Notes: generated from the letters alone by a model not told the origin. DNA of 64,000 nucleotides from Rothia nasimurium (GCF_928382285.1 NZ_CAKMSS010000009.1:26728-90727); one strand, 5' to 3'; numbered from the stretch's first letter, positions 55,172 through 63,858 are shown. Numbers and translations: made by a program.

Positions 55172-56659
55172 GTGGGAAATCTGCTGAGTGTCAAGAACCT
55201 CACCAAGAACCACGAGCACCTTCGCGCACTCAAAGGCGTGAATTTAGAGGTAGCTGCCGGTGAGATCGTAGGTCTTCTCGGCGAAAACGGTGCAGGAAAG
55301 TCAACCTTCCTGTCAATTCTGGGCGGCTGGGACCGCCCCGGTGGTGGCACGATCACTCTAGACGGTGAAAAGTACGCCCCCCACACTCCCGAAGAAGCTC
55401 TTGAAGCCGGTGTCGGTTCAATCCGCCAGAAATTCAAGGTGGATCCCGAACTTACCGTCGCTCAGGCGATTTTCCGCTCCACCGAGCATGCTGGTGAAGA
55501 GGAAGAAGCTCAGGTTGCCCGTGCCCAGGAACTCATTTCAGAAATTGGCCTGGCAGTAGACCCCCGCGCTAAGATGGGCGATTTGGTCCGTGCTGAGCAG
55601 GCCTTGGTCGAAGTTGTGCGTATGGAAGCCGAGAACACCCGTCTGGTGCTCATGGACGAAGTCGCTGCAACCTTCAACGACTACGAAATTTACCAGCTCC
55701 ACGAGGTGACCCGTAAGCTGGCCGCCGAAGGTCGCGCGGTCATTTACATCACCCACCGCATCGACGAGATCCGGTCCCTGGCAAACCGCGCTGTCATCCT
55801 TTCTGAGGGCACCATCAATACCGAGATTAACCCCGGTACAATGACCGCCGAAGAAATTGCCTTTAAGATGTTCAACCGTGAAATCGAGATGGGTGGACGC
55901 CCTGACGAGTTCGCGGGCGAGGATGCCAAGCTGGTGATCGAGAACCTGACGAGCGCCAAGGGCTCTCTCAACAACGTCAGCTTCTCCGTAGACCGCGGTG
56001 AGATTTTTGGTCTGACCGGCCTGCGACGCTCAGGTATCAACGAGGTCGCAGCGGCTCTGGTGGGCGTGGACGAGACCGCCAAGTTTGGCACCCTCAAGAT
56101 TAACGGCGAGGACGCCACTATCGGCTCCCCCGAGGAATCGGTTGCCCACGGTATTGGCTATCTGTCAGATAATGACGATGAGCTGGGCCTGGCCAACGAA
56201 CGCTCCATCGCTAAGACCCTGATGGAAAACGCCGGCCTCAAAGAAAGCCCGGAGGACTTCCTTCATGAGGTCTCTGCCCTGCGTGAGGTGGCTGAGCAGA
56301 TTCAGAAGCTGCGCATCAAGACCACTAACATCCAGGGTGAAGTCGGTAAGCTTTCGGGCGGTGACCAGCAGAAGGTCGCTCTGGCCCGCTGGATGACCAC
56401 CGACTGCGAAATCCTGATTCTCAACCACCCCACCCGTGGCATCGATGTCAGCGCCAAGAGCGAGATTTACAAGATGCTGACCGAGCTGACCGAGAAGGGT
56501 ACCTCTATCATCCTGATCGGTTCAGACATGTCTGAGCTCATTGGCCTCTGCAACCGCATCGCCGTGATGCGTTCGGGCGAGCTGGTCTCAATCCAGCAGA
56601 ACAAGGCAGCGACCGAAGACACCCTCATGGGCGAGGCCCTGGGCGAAGACCTGGTCTAG
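55172..56659 (+). CDS. Orphan duplicated ABC ATPase, sugar/nucleoside type
   Basis: A 495-residue protein with two ATP-binding domains, like RbsA/MglA of simple-sugar or nucleoside importers. Domain 1 has Walker A GENGAGKST, Walker B LVLMDE and H-loop ITHR, but its signature is degenerate (DLVRAEQALVEV). Domain 2 has a good signature (LSGGDQQKVALARW), but Walker A reads GLRRSGIN and Walker B LILNHPTRG, losing the catalytic Asp-Glu. Domain 1 Walker motifs with the domain 2 signature still make one complete ATP site. No permease or binding protein is adjacent. The GTG start has AAGGAA eight bases upstream. Confidence 0.85.
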   Translation: MGNLLSVKNLTKNHEHLRALKGVNLEVAAGEIVGLLGENGAGKSTFLSILGGWDRPGGGTITLDGEKYAPHTPEEALEAGVGSIRQKFKVDPELTVAQAIFRSTEHAGEEEEAQVARAQELISEIGLAVDPRAKMGDLVRAEQALVEVVRMEAENTRLVLMDEVAATFNDYEIYQLHEVTRKLAAEGRAVIYITHRIDEIRSLANRAVILSEGTINTEINPGTMTAEEIAFKMFNREIEMGGRPDEFAGEDAKLVIENLTSAKGSLNNVSFSVDRGEIFGLTGLRRSGINEVAAALVGVDETAKFGTLKINGEDATIGSPEESVAHGIGYLSDNDDELGLANERSIAKTLMENAGLKESPEDFLHEVSALREVAEQIQKLRIKTTNIQGEVGKLSGGDQQKVALARWMTTDCEILILNHPTRGIDVSAKSEIYKMLTELTEKGTSIILIGSDMSELIGLCNRIAVMRSGELVSIQQNKAATEDTLMGEALGEDLV

Positions 56660-56682
56660 CCGCCCACCGGCGTCCTGATGCT

Positions 56683-56721
56683 AAAAGAACCCCCGGCAGG
56701 TAATCTGCCGGGGGTTCTTTT
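56683..56721. terminator. Intrinsic terminator after the orphan ABC ATPase
   Basis: AAAAGAACCCCCGGCAG pairs with CTGCCGGGGGTTCTTTT around a five-base loop. It can serve the convergent Roadblock gene too. Confidence 0.93.
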
Positions 56722-56759
56722 AGTTACAGGCCTTTGAAAGAAAGGCTGCTACCTGTGAC

Positions 56760-57128
56760 TTACAGGGAGATGCGACCTGAGATAGCGTTCAGCTTGTGAC
56801 GAGCCAGAGCCAGGTTAGCGGTGTTGCGATCGAGTACCAGGTAGACGAAGAGGCCTGAGGTCTCTGAAGCGTTCAGAACGTTGATCAGGTGGTACTGGGA
56901 AGACAGGGTGATCATGATGTCTTCGATGTTGCCGTTGAGGCCCAGGTCGTTCATGGTCTTGAGCTTGGCACGTACTACGTTGGAGTTACCAGCGGCAGCA
57001 ACAGTCAGGTCGAAACCGGGTGAACCGCCGGAGGCAAGAGCCATACCGGAGGAGATATCAACGAGAGCTGCACCGGTTGCGCCTTCAATGGACAGGAGTT
57101 CCTGGATGGAGGTATCAAGCTGTGACAA
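56760..57128 (-). CDS. Roadblock/LC7 domain protein
   Basis: A 122-residue single-domain Roadblock/LC7 protein (IEGATGAALVDISSGMALASGG, YHLINVLNASETSGLFVYLVLD). In other bacteria such proteins regulate small Ras-like GTPases (MglB-MglA) or belong to actinobacterial conservon operons. Here no GTPase or sensor kinase is next to it, so the partner is unknown. Confidence 0.88.
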   Translation of the reverse strand: MSQLDTSIQELLSIEGATGAALVDISSGMALASGGSPGFDLTVAAAGNSNVVRAKLKTMNDLGLNGNIEDIMITLSSQYHLINVLNASETSGLFVYLVLDRNTANLALARHKLNAISGRISL

Positions 57129-57485
57129 GATAATTCCTTATGTCTAGTTCTGCACCGGCCCGCTACGGGGGAGCGACAGGTGAAGAGACGGTGGGTGCGG
57201 TCAGCCTGGCCCTTGTCTTCAGCTGGTGTGTGATGACTGGGTGTGTGCCCGCGAGTGTTTACAGTATCAATACTACTCTCACAGGGGCTCGAACTGCTAC
57301 AAATGACTGGACAGGTGTGCCGTGTGAAGCTCCTTGCAGCTAAGTGCACTTGCAATCGGTATCTGCTGACGCTGGAGTAATGGTGTGACAGTGGTGGTGA
57401 GACCGAAGGTTGAATCGTGAACCTTTTTAGCGGTACCGTGAAAGAAAGCTTTATCTGCCCGCCGATGAATTCAAGGAGTTGGCCC
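57129..57485. other. Divergent gap between the Roadblock gene and nsrR
   Basis: About 360 bases. On the minus strand GATACT with TTCGAG 19 bases upstream could be the Roadblock promoter. No gene or strong hairpin is seen. Confidence 0.35.
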
Positions 57486-57968
57486 GTGCGTCTTACCGCA
57501 TTTTCTGACGTGTCTTTGCGCGTCCTAATGCTGCTTTCGGGCCTAGAGGGGGAGCAGATCTCTACCCAGAAAATCGCTGAGGGGGTGGGTACTCCTTACA
57601 ACCATGTGGCGAAGTCAGTAGCCTTTTTAGCCAACATGGGCCTGGTAGAGTCCACCCGCGGACGCACCGGTGGTATTCGCCTGTCAGAGGCCGGTGCCCG
57701 TGCCACGGTAGGACAGGTACTTCGTGCCTCCGAGGGCGATATTCCCATGGTGGAGTGCGAGGGCGGCGCGAATGAATGCCCCATGCGTCATGCCTGTTCC
57801 CTGAAAAAAATTCTGGCTAACGCCCGCGAAGAGTTCTTTAAAATGCTTGACCCCGTTGTTATTTCTGAACTGCCCAACGAACAGCAGATGGGCCCGGTCT
57901 TTGTGGAGCTGGGTCTGGGCCCCCTGGCCCAGACGAAAAAGTTGCCCCAGGCGTCCTTTGCCTCATAA
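57486..57968 (+). CDS. nsrR: Rrf2-family nitric-oxide sensor NsrR
   Basis: A 160-residue iron-sulfur repressor. The GTG start has AAGGAG seven bases upstream and gives the family N-terminus RLTAFSDVSLRVLMLL. The winged helix includes VGTPYNHVAKSVAFLANMG. Three cluster Cys lie in VECEGGANECPMRHACSL. Nitric oxide destroys the cluster and releases the repressor. The flavohemoprotein gene downstream is the standard target. Confidence 0.95.
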   Translation: MRLTAFSDVSLRVLMLLSGLEGEQISTQKIAEGVGTPYNHVAKSVAFLANMGLVESTRGRTGGIRLSEAGARATVGQVLRASEGDIPMVECEGGANECPMRHACSLKKILANAREEFFKMLDPVVISELPNEQQMGPVFVELGLGPLAQTKKLPQASFAS

Positions 57969-57975
57969 GCCATTT

Positions 57976-58019
57976 CATCGCCGCTTCCGTGCTTCGAGCG
58001 CGGGGGCGGTTCTTTTTTC
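57976..58019 (+). terminator. Terminator after nsrR
   Basis: CCGC..CCG.GCT pairs with AGC.CGG..GCGG (with mismatches) and is followed by TTCTTTTTT, so hmp needs its own promoter. Confidence 0.7.
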
Positions 58020-58027
58020 TCCCAAAA

Positions 58028-58046
58028 CTAGTATTCTGTATGCTAG
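58028..58046 (+). promoter_or_regulatory. Candidate NsrR operator and promoter of hmp
   Basis: CTAGTATTCTGTATGCTAG is an imperfect palindrome 43 bases before hmp, overlapping a possible -10 (TATGCT). The part TATTCTGTA also occurs upstream of the orphan ABC gene (55024-55032). Confidence 0.5.
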
Positions 58047-58088
58047 ATTGATGTTGGTTTAACAACACTCTGTCACCAAGGAGGAGCC

Positions 58089-59276
58089 GTGCTCTCAGCA
58101 AAGTCCCGCCCCGTCATCGAGGCAACCCTGCCCGTCATCGCCGAGCGAATCAACGACATCACCCCCGACTTCTACCAGCGCATGTTCGCCGCCCGCCCCG
58201 ACCTGCTCGACGGCATGTTCTCCCGCTCATCCCAGCTCGAAGGCACCCAGCCTAAGGCCCTAGCCGGCTCCATCGCGGTCTTTGCCTCCTACATCCTGGC
58301 CAACCCCGACAAGTACCCCGACGAGGTACTCTCCCGCGTTGCCCACAAGCACGCTTCCCTGGGCCTGCGCAAAGAAGAATACCCCACCGTCTACAAGTAC
58401 CTCTTCGAGGCTATTGCCGCTAACTTGGGCGACATTCTGACCCCCGAAATCGCAGAAGCCTGGACCGAGGTCTACTGGCTCATGGCCGACGCCCTCATTA
58501 AGCTCGAAAAGGGCCTCTACGCTTCCCAGGCCAACGACGTTATGTTCGCCCCCTTCCGCCTGGTAGAGCGCAAGGAAACCGGCGAGAACGTGCTCGACCT
58601 TACCTTCGAGCCCGCCAACGCCGTCGCCATGACCGACGCTGTTGCCGGCCAGTACGTTTCCATCGTCACCAAGGCCAAGGACGGCCTGCGCCAGGCCCGC
58701 CAGTTCACCCTGCTACCTGCCGAGAAGAACCAGCGCCGCGTTGCCATCAAGCTCGACACCGCCGGTGAAATGACCCCCATCCTGCACGAGCTCGAGGTTG
58801 GCGCTATCGTCGAGGTCTCCAACCCCTACGGTGATGTCACCCTGGGCGGTTTTGGAGACGACGAGTCCCAGCCTCTCTACCTCTTCTCCGCTGGTATCGG
58901 CGTCACCCCCATGATTGCCTTCCTTTCGGAGCTGGCTGCAACCGGCTCCAAGCGCGAGGTCGTTGTTGTACATGCCGACCGCTCCTTCGCCACCTGGCCC
59001 CTGCGCGATGAGATGGCCGCCTACGTTGAGATGCTCGAGAACGGCCGCCTGGTCTCCTTCATCGAGGCGGACGGCGAGGGCGACTTCGAGGGCCGCGTCA
59101 ATGTGGCTGAGCTTAACGTGCCCGCTAACGCTTCTGCTTACCTGTGCGGCCCCCTGGGCTTCATGCAGGGCGTCCGCTCCCAGCTGGTTGAAGCTGGCGT
59201 GCCCGGCACCCAGATTCAGTACGAGATCTTTGGCCCTGACCAGTGGATGCTGCACGACCAGGCTCGCGCCGCCTAA
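58089..59276 (+). CDS. hmp: Flavohemoprotein (nitric oxide dioxygenase)
   Basis: A 395-residue protein with an N-terminal globin (proximal His in VAHKHASLGLRKEEYP near residue 85), a FAD domain (GQYVSIV, RQFTLLP near 200) and a C-terminal NAD domain (LFSAGIGVTPMIAFL near 275, YLCGPLGFMQGVR near 350). It converts nitric oxide to nitrate with oxygen and NAD(P)H. AAGGAGG lies just upstream of the GTG start. Expected to be repressed by NsrR. Confidence 0.96.
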   Translation: MLSAKSRPVIEATLPVIAERINDITPDFYQRMFAARPDLLDGMFSRSSQLEGTQPKALAGSIAVFASYILANPDKYPDEVLSRVAHKHASLGLRKEEYPTVYKYLFEAIAANLGDILTPEIAEAWTEVYWLMADALIKLEKGLYASQANDVMFAPFRLVERKETGENVLDLTFEPANAVAMTDAVAGQYVSIVTKAKDGLRQARQFTLLPAEKNQRRVAIKLDTAGEMTPILHELEVGAIVEVSNPYGDVTLGGFGDDESQPLYLFSAGIGVTPMIAFLSELAATGSKREVVVVHADRSFATWPLRDEMAAYVEMLENGRLVSFIEADGEGDFEGRVNVAELNVPANASAYLCGPLGFMQGVRSQLVEAGVPGTQIQYEIFGPDQWMLHDQARAA

Positions 59277-59298
59277 GCTGGCCCAAGGGTAGATAAAA

Positions 59299-59357
59299 GG
59301 ACGCCCGCCCCACCTTCCTTGCCGTATGGCAGGAAAGCGGGGCGGGCGTCCTTTCCT
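59299..59357. terminator. GGACGC palindrome / terminator after hmp
   Basis: GGACGCCCGCCCC pairs with GGGGCGGGCGTCC, with an inner CTTCCTTGCC/GGCAGGAAAG stem around GTAT, followed by TTTCC. The element is 54 bases, the same length as the copy inside recR. Confidence 0.8.
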
Positions 59358-59388
59358 AAAAATCTATTTGATTTGTAGCGCTCTTCAC

Positions 59389-62300
59389 CTAAAAAATAGT
59401 ATCCTCAGAAATAATTTTCTTCTGAGAAGGTGCTTTTCTCTCATCGGCAGTGGGTTCTACAAAGCTAGTCACGGGGATAATCTTGCTACTGACAACTCTA
59501 TCGAGGAGTGAATGACCAGCTTCTTCTGCGGCGGTAAAGAACTCCACTTGCCATAGGAGCTCCAAAAGTTCGCGATCGAAAGACCACTGCGTCGCTTGAA
59601 TCCTGTCTAGCGGGGAGGACGACTTCCCCGAGGGATTTTTCATACGGTAGCCTAACCACGAGCTGACAACAGGCATGCCAGAGACGCTATATTTCATTAC
59701 GCTCTCAGGTACGGCAGCAAATACTCCGTCTCCTACAACAAGTTCTTTGGTTTCAGCATCATACTGCCAGTTTTCGGGGTACTTTGAAGGCGTTACTGCA
59801 TGCTTGAGCTTTGCCTGACCGGTAAAACGACGCCGCACCTGCTGGCCAAATTGGTTGAGTTCTCCTGCGCAACGTTCGCCCCACGTTTGCTCAAAGATAA
59901 GGAGTTCACCAAACTGAGCTACCTCACGGAAGAGTTCATAACTTGCTGTGAAAGGAACTCTGAGTGCGGACTCGGTAAGCTCTTCTAAATACTTCTCTAC
60001 AAAAGCACCTGTACCCATGATTCCGAAGGCATAATGGGCGATTTCTTCAGCAGTAACATCTTGTTTATATTTTTCCTTTAGTACCTTAAGGAGAGAAGCT
60101 GAGATATTGGGATTGTCCTGGGTGCTGGACCGGTAGAGAGGATAGATATCTTTTGCTCCAAAAGATCCTCGGAAGTAATGTAGGTCAGGGACATACGGCG
60201 ATACGGTCAGTGCAGGGCCCTGACTCAAAGGGGTCGTCGAGAGGGTAGAGAAATATACCTGGCTTCCACTGTAGTTGTTCCAACTTGGCCCTGGCCTATC
60301 TATTACCCTGTGGTCTGCTATTAGATATTGTCTGTCAAAAGATCTATATCCATATCTCTGGATTTGCATATCAGGTAAAGCATCATCAAGATAAATAGGA
60401 GTAGTTGAAACTGATCCTGGTATTAAATCAGACTTTGAAGTAGTTTTATACTTTCTCCCGGATGGAGATTCATCAAATAGTTCTTGGCCTTGGGTGCCTG
60501 ATCTTTGTAACAGAGATAATCTATTCTGTAGAGCGGATTTAGCTGGTGCAATGACCCAGCGCCGCCCTGCCTTATTTCCAGAATGAGACCAGGGGAATAC
60601 CCAGTCTAGGGGGACAAATTTTTCAAGGGACTCCGTACTATCTGCAACAAATCGGGCATTCCAATCAGCTGCAACCACGCTAGACCATTTGGTGTCATGT
60701 TCTGGCACGTTGATTTCTGCTAGTTGCTTGAGTTTCTGCTGACGAGTGCCATTAATTTTTAGATAATGGATTTTCGCTTTTTGCGCGAGTCTATCTGAGT
60801 GCCTTTTTACTGAGCCGGTTGAAGTTTTCTCATGCTGAATACCGAAGAAAATAGCTACCGGGGTTTGAATACTAAAAACATTCTCTTCTCGGCGCGCACC
60901 ACGTCCCTCACCTCCAAGATCCACTACCCAGATTTCATCGAACACTTTACGCATATATTCACGCATCCCAGCAAAACCTGGACCACGTAGGTAAGAGGAA
61001 GAAGTAATAAAAGAGACTACGCCAGCATTATCTCTATGCTGCTCACAGGCTTTCCAGATAGCCCACCGGAAAAAATACACATAACTGTTATAGAGATTCT
61101 TTGCTTGCCCTCCGGCACCAATTTTTTTAAGAGGACTAATAAAATCTTCTAATAATGGCTGGCGCCCTCGGACCTCTTGGAGAACAATGTTAGGAAAATT
61201 GTCGGACCCGGTACCGAGAGTTTTTTCTCGAGAACCACGGTCATAGGGAGGGTTGCCGAGAATAACTCGAATCTTGGTTCGGTCGCTCTTAACTATTCCG
61301 GCTTTTCGGGTTTCCTCATTAATCTGGTTTAGAACTTCCCAAATTTCTATCTGCTCGTTATCTGCCGAGATGGTACCTGGATCTGTGAGCGTATTGGTTA
61401 GGTATATATTGGCGCCTTCATCGAGGTTAGCTCCGTACTGCTCAAGAGCCTGCGTTAGGCGCAAATGAGCAACTGAATAAGAACCCATTAGTAACTCAAA
61501 CCCGTAGAGCCTGCTCCCCAAGCTTCGTGCATCAATCTGACGTGTTTCTGAATGAGCTAGCACATGATTTGCAACCGCAAGTGGGTAGGCACCTGTGCCA
61601 ACAGCAGGGTCAAGGATGCTGACGTCTTCTGACCCTAGACCTTCATGACGCCCAAAGCGTGTTTTCAGAATATCGTCTAAAAGGCGTACCTGCAGATTTA
61701 CAACTTCGATAGGGGTGTAATATACGCCTGCATCTTTGCGCATTTTAGGGTCGTAAGCTGCAAGAAAGTCTTCGTAGAAGTAAAGCCAGGGATCTATCGA
61801 ACGGGAAAACTGGTTTTTATCGATTACACCGATGGTGGTTTCAAGCAGGGTGATAGGCCCCTCAACATCTTTTCGGTAGGACTCCTGACTCATCAGCTGG
61901 AGAACTGATGCAATGAGCTTATGGCCATTCTTTCTGAGCGAGTCGCTAATAGCATTAACACTGAAATCTTCACTATTCAGCTCTGACTCAATACGCGCCA
62001 ACAAAAGTGCGTAGGTAAATGTTTGAGCGAAGCTATCAGAGAACTCTTTGTGAGTAGCTCCTGGCATGAGATTAGTGCTCCAGTTTTTGTAGAGAACAGG
62101 TAATCCACGGCCTTCCGTCGCAACTGCGAGAGTATCGAGAACAGAATCTCTGAGAAAAGCGGTAAGGGGAGCTAGCTGTTGTGCGAGGTCTTTCGGCTTT
62201 GAGGGCACGATGGGAGTCCAGCGAAGGAACTGCTTTAGTAGACTTTCGAGAGCATTAGCTTGTTCTTGCGCGTCATTGCCGGTTTTCGAAGGGTCTAGAT

Positions 62301-62742
62301 CTACATGGGCCAAGGGCGTATTGGAGCCTTGCCTCATTAGTGACCATTCGAAACCGTTACAGTAGAGCAGGTTAGGATGATTGGCCAGCTTTTTCCACTG
62401 TGTTTTGTCGTGGGCGCTCCAGCCAATCTTTTTCTGTGGGTTAGCACTTTTTGAAGGAGATTTGAGCTCTACATGCCCTATTAGCGGCCCATTGTTTTTC
62501 TTAACGGCTATATCTAGCCTGACCCCCTCTACAATATCGCCAGAAACCTGTCGATGCTCTGTCGAAGTGTGGACCGTCTGCCCCAAAAGCTCGCCAGCAT
62601 TTTCTAGAAAGTTCGCAACAGGGAGTTTCAGCTGATCTTCGGGACTCACACGGTTGTCTAACTCAATTTCGTGCTTTAGACGACTGATCTTTTCAATGTA
62701 GGTTTCAACAGCGGTGTTGAAACTATGCGGGCGTGTAGGCAT
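59389..62742 (-). CDS. Single-chain restriction-modification enzyme (type IIG/ISP-like)
   Basis: A 1117-residue enzyme combining a nuclease and an adenine methyltransferase. N-terminal PD-(D/E)xK motif: RLDIAV with Asp77, then VELK with Glu92 and Lys94. The methyltransferase has motif I DPAVGTGAYPLAVAN near 376 and motif IV NPPY near 496. The C-terminal third is probably the target-recognition region. No helicase motifs are visible, so it differs from full type ISP enzymes of about 1500 residues. AAGGA lies six bases before the ATG. GC is clearly lower than in the neighbouring core genes, which suggests transfer. An Abi-type gene lies 122 bases upstream on the same strand. Confidence 0.87.
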   Translation of the reverse strand: MPTRPHSFNTAVETYIEKISRLKHEIELDNRVSPEDQLKLPVANFLENAGELLGQTVHTSTEHRQVSGDIVEGVRLDIAVKKNNGPLIGHVELKSPSKSANPQKKIGWSAHDKTQWKKLANHPNLLYCNGFEWSLMRQGSNTPLAHVDLDPSKTGNDAQEQANALESLLKQFLRWTPIVPSKPKDLAQQLAPLTAFLRDSVLDTLAVATEGRGLPVLYKNWSTNLMPGATHKEFSDSFAQTFTYALLLARIESELNSEDFSVNAISDSLRKNGHKLIASVLQLMSQESYRKDVEGPITLLETTIGVIDKNQFSRSIDPWLYFYEDFLAAYDPKMRKDAGVYYTPIEVVNLQVRLLDDILKTRFGRHEGLGSEDVSILDPAVGTGAYPLAVANHVLAHSETRQIDARSLGSRLYGFELLMGSYSVAHLRLTQALEQYGANLDEGANIYLTNTLTDPGTISADNEQIEIWEVLNQINEETRKAGIVKSDRTKIRVILGNPPYDRGSREKTLGTGSDNFPNIVLQEVRGRQPLLEDFISPLKKIGAGGQAKNLYNSYVYFFRWAIWKACEQHRDNAGVVSFITSSSYLRGPGFAGMREYMRKVFDEIWVVDLGGEGRGARREENVFSIQTPVAIFFGIQHEKTSTGSVKRHSDRLAQKAKIHYLKINGTRQQKLKQLAEINVPEHDTKWSSVVAADWNARFVADSTESLEKFVPLDWVFPWSHSGNKAGRRWVIAPAKSALQNRLSLLQRSGTQGQELFDESPSGRKYKTTSKSDLIPGSVSTTPIYLDDALPDMQIQRYGYRSFDRQYLIADHRVIDRPGPSWNNYSGSQVYFSTLSTTPLSQGPALTVSPYVPDLHYFRGSFGAKDIYPLYRSSTQDNPNISASLLKVLKEKYKQDVTAEEIAHYAFGIMGTGAFVEKYLEELTESALRVPFTASYELFREVAQFGELLIFEQTWGERCAGELNQFGQQVRRRFTGQAKLKHAVTPSKYPENWQYDAETKELVVGDGVFAAVPESVMKYSVSGMPVVSSWLGYRMKNPSGKSSSPLDRIQATQWSFDRELLELLWQVEFFTAAEEAGHSLLDRVVSSKIIPVTSFVEPTADERKAPSQKKIISEDTIF

Positions 62743-62864
62743 ACCAAATCCTTTAACCTATTGGTGATACATCACATAACTATGATTATCACTCTCAAGG
62801 GTAGCGCATATATTCAAGAGTAAGGAATGAGTTGCAGTAGTTCTTGTCTAGGGGGCTTATCAAT

Positions 62865-63674
62865 TTAAGGATGGTTCTTCCAGCACTCGATAACTTGGGA
62901 TTCGTTAGCTAACCAGCTACCCAAATCGGGGTGGATTGAAGCAACAAGTCTCACCGTTGCGCGATGAATCTCGCGTACGTTGGTATTGAGTAGGCTCTCG
63001 TGGTGGGCAACCCGGTTGCGGGCAATATGTATCTGGGTTAGCCGATATGAGACGACGTAGGGGTTTGGCTCGTAGGGGAAAGCCTTGCAGAGGGCCTGTT
63101 CCCATAAATCCAGCTGGGAGCGCTTGGTGCGAACCTGATGACTTTTCAACGGAGCGCTGGTGTTAAGGCGCCCATCTGGTAAAAGACGCTTCCAGGTGCC
63201 TAACGTTATATGCGCAAGAACATCATCATGAGTGATAGGTGCACCGTGGCGTGGGTGAGAAAGGACCCGAGCATTAAGATCTTTTTGAGCTCTTGTATAA
63301 GCGCTGTCATACTCGGAGACGATTCTGTTCCCTCGTTTTGATAGGAGCAGGTTGGCCAGCTTCTGTGAGGGGTGTTTTAGCCATTCTTCTGAACCACCTG
63401 CTGCCCGGCGTCGAGGGTCACTATGATGTAAGGGCTGACCTGCTTGATTATGAGTAGATCCGTTTATTGCAGGCTGGAGACGGTTCCATCGTCTGAGCTG
63501 TTGATCGATAGACTCTCTTAGGAATATTTCAGCATGCCCTATAGCTTTACTCATCTCTAGGGATAACTCACAGTTCCATAAGTAAAGTGCCCGCTGGGAT
63601 TCTAGAGATGAAGAAAAAGATCTGTAGGGAGCAAACCGCTCTGAAGCTATGTAGTCCTCGAAGTTAAAAGTCAT
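62865..63674 (-). CDS. Abi-family HEPN protein
   Basis: A 269-residue protein resembling the Abi_2/AbiD-AbiF group. The key HEPN motif RNRVAHHE (R-N-x3-H) is near residue 219, typical of metal-independent RNases used in abortive infection. Earlier conserved segments include LYLWNCELSLEMSKAIGHAEIFLRE (in part) and LAHITLGTWKRLLP. The ribosome site is weak. Low GC and position next to the restriction-modification gene suggest a defence cassette in which the Abi protein backs up failed restriction. Confidence 0.8.
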   Translation of the reverse strand: MTFNFEDYIASERFAPYRSFSSSLESQRALYLWNCELSLEMSKAIGHAEIFLRESIDQQLRRWNRLQPAINGSTHNQAGQPLHHSDPRRRAAGGSEEWLKHPSQKLANLLLSKRGNRIVSEYDSAYTRAQKDLNARVLSHPRHGAPITHDDVLAHITLGTWKRLLPDGRLNTSAPLKSHQVRTKRSQLDLWEQALCKAFPYEPNPYVVSYRLTQIHIARNRVAHHESLLNTNVREIHRATVRLVASIHPDLGSWLANESQVIECWKNHP

Positions 63675-63699
63675 TAGATTAGGATCTTCTCGACAATAT

Positions 63700-63858
63700 C
63701 TGTACAGCTAGTGGTATATAGCAGTTTAGTCTAGTTTCTGATAGTCTGGGCTACAGAGACCGAGCCACCAGTGTTCTGCTGGTATCTAAGAGACTCCGGT
63801 ATATTTATTGAGAAATGTCCCTCGCAGGTTGAGTCCTGTGAGGGCTTTCTTTATTTTA
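63700..63858 (+). ncRNA. Candidate small RNA divergent from the Abi gene
   Basis: A good intrinsic terminator on the plus strand (CCCTCGCAGG/CCTGTGAGGG at 63819-63844, then CTTTCTTTATTTTA) has no coding gene before it. TATATA near 63717, with TCGACA about 19 bases earlier, could be the promoter. The product would be about 130 nt with no convincing frame. Could be a regulatory RNA for the defence genes; alternatively a relic of a lost gene. Confidence 0.35.
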
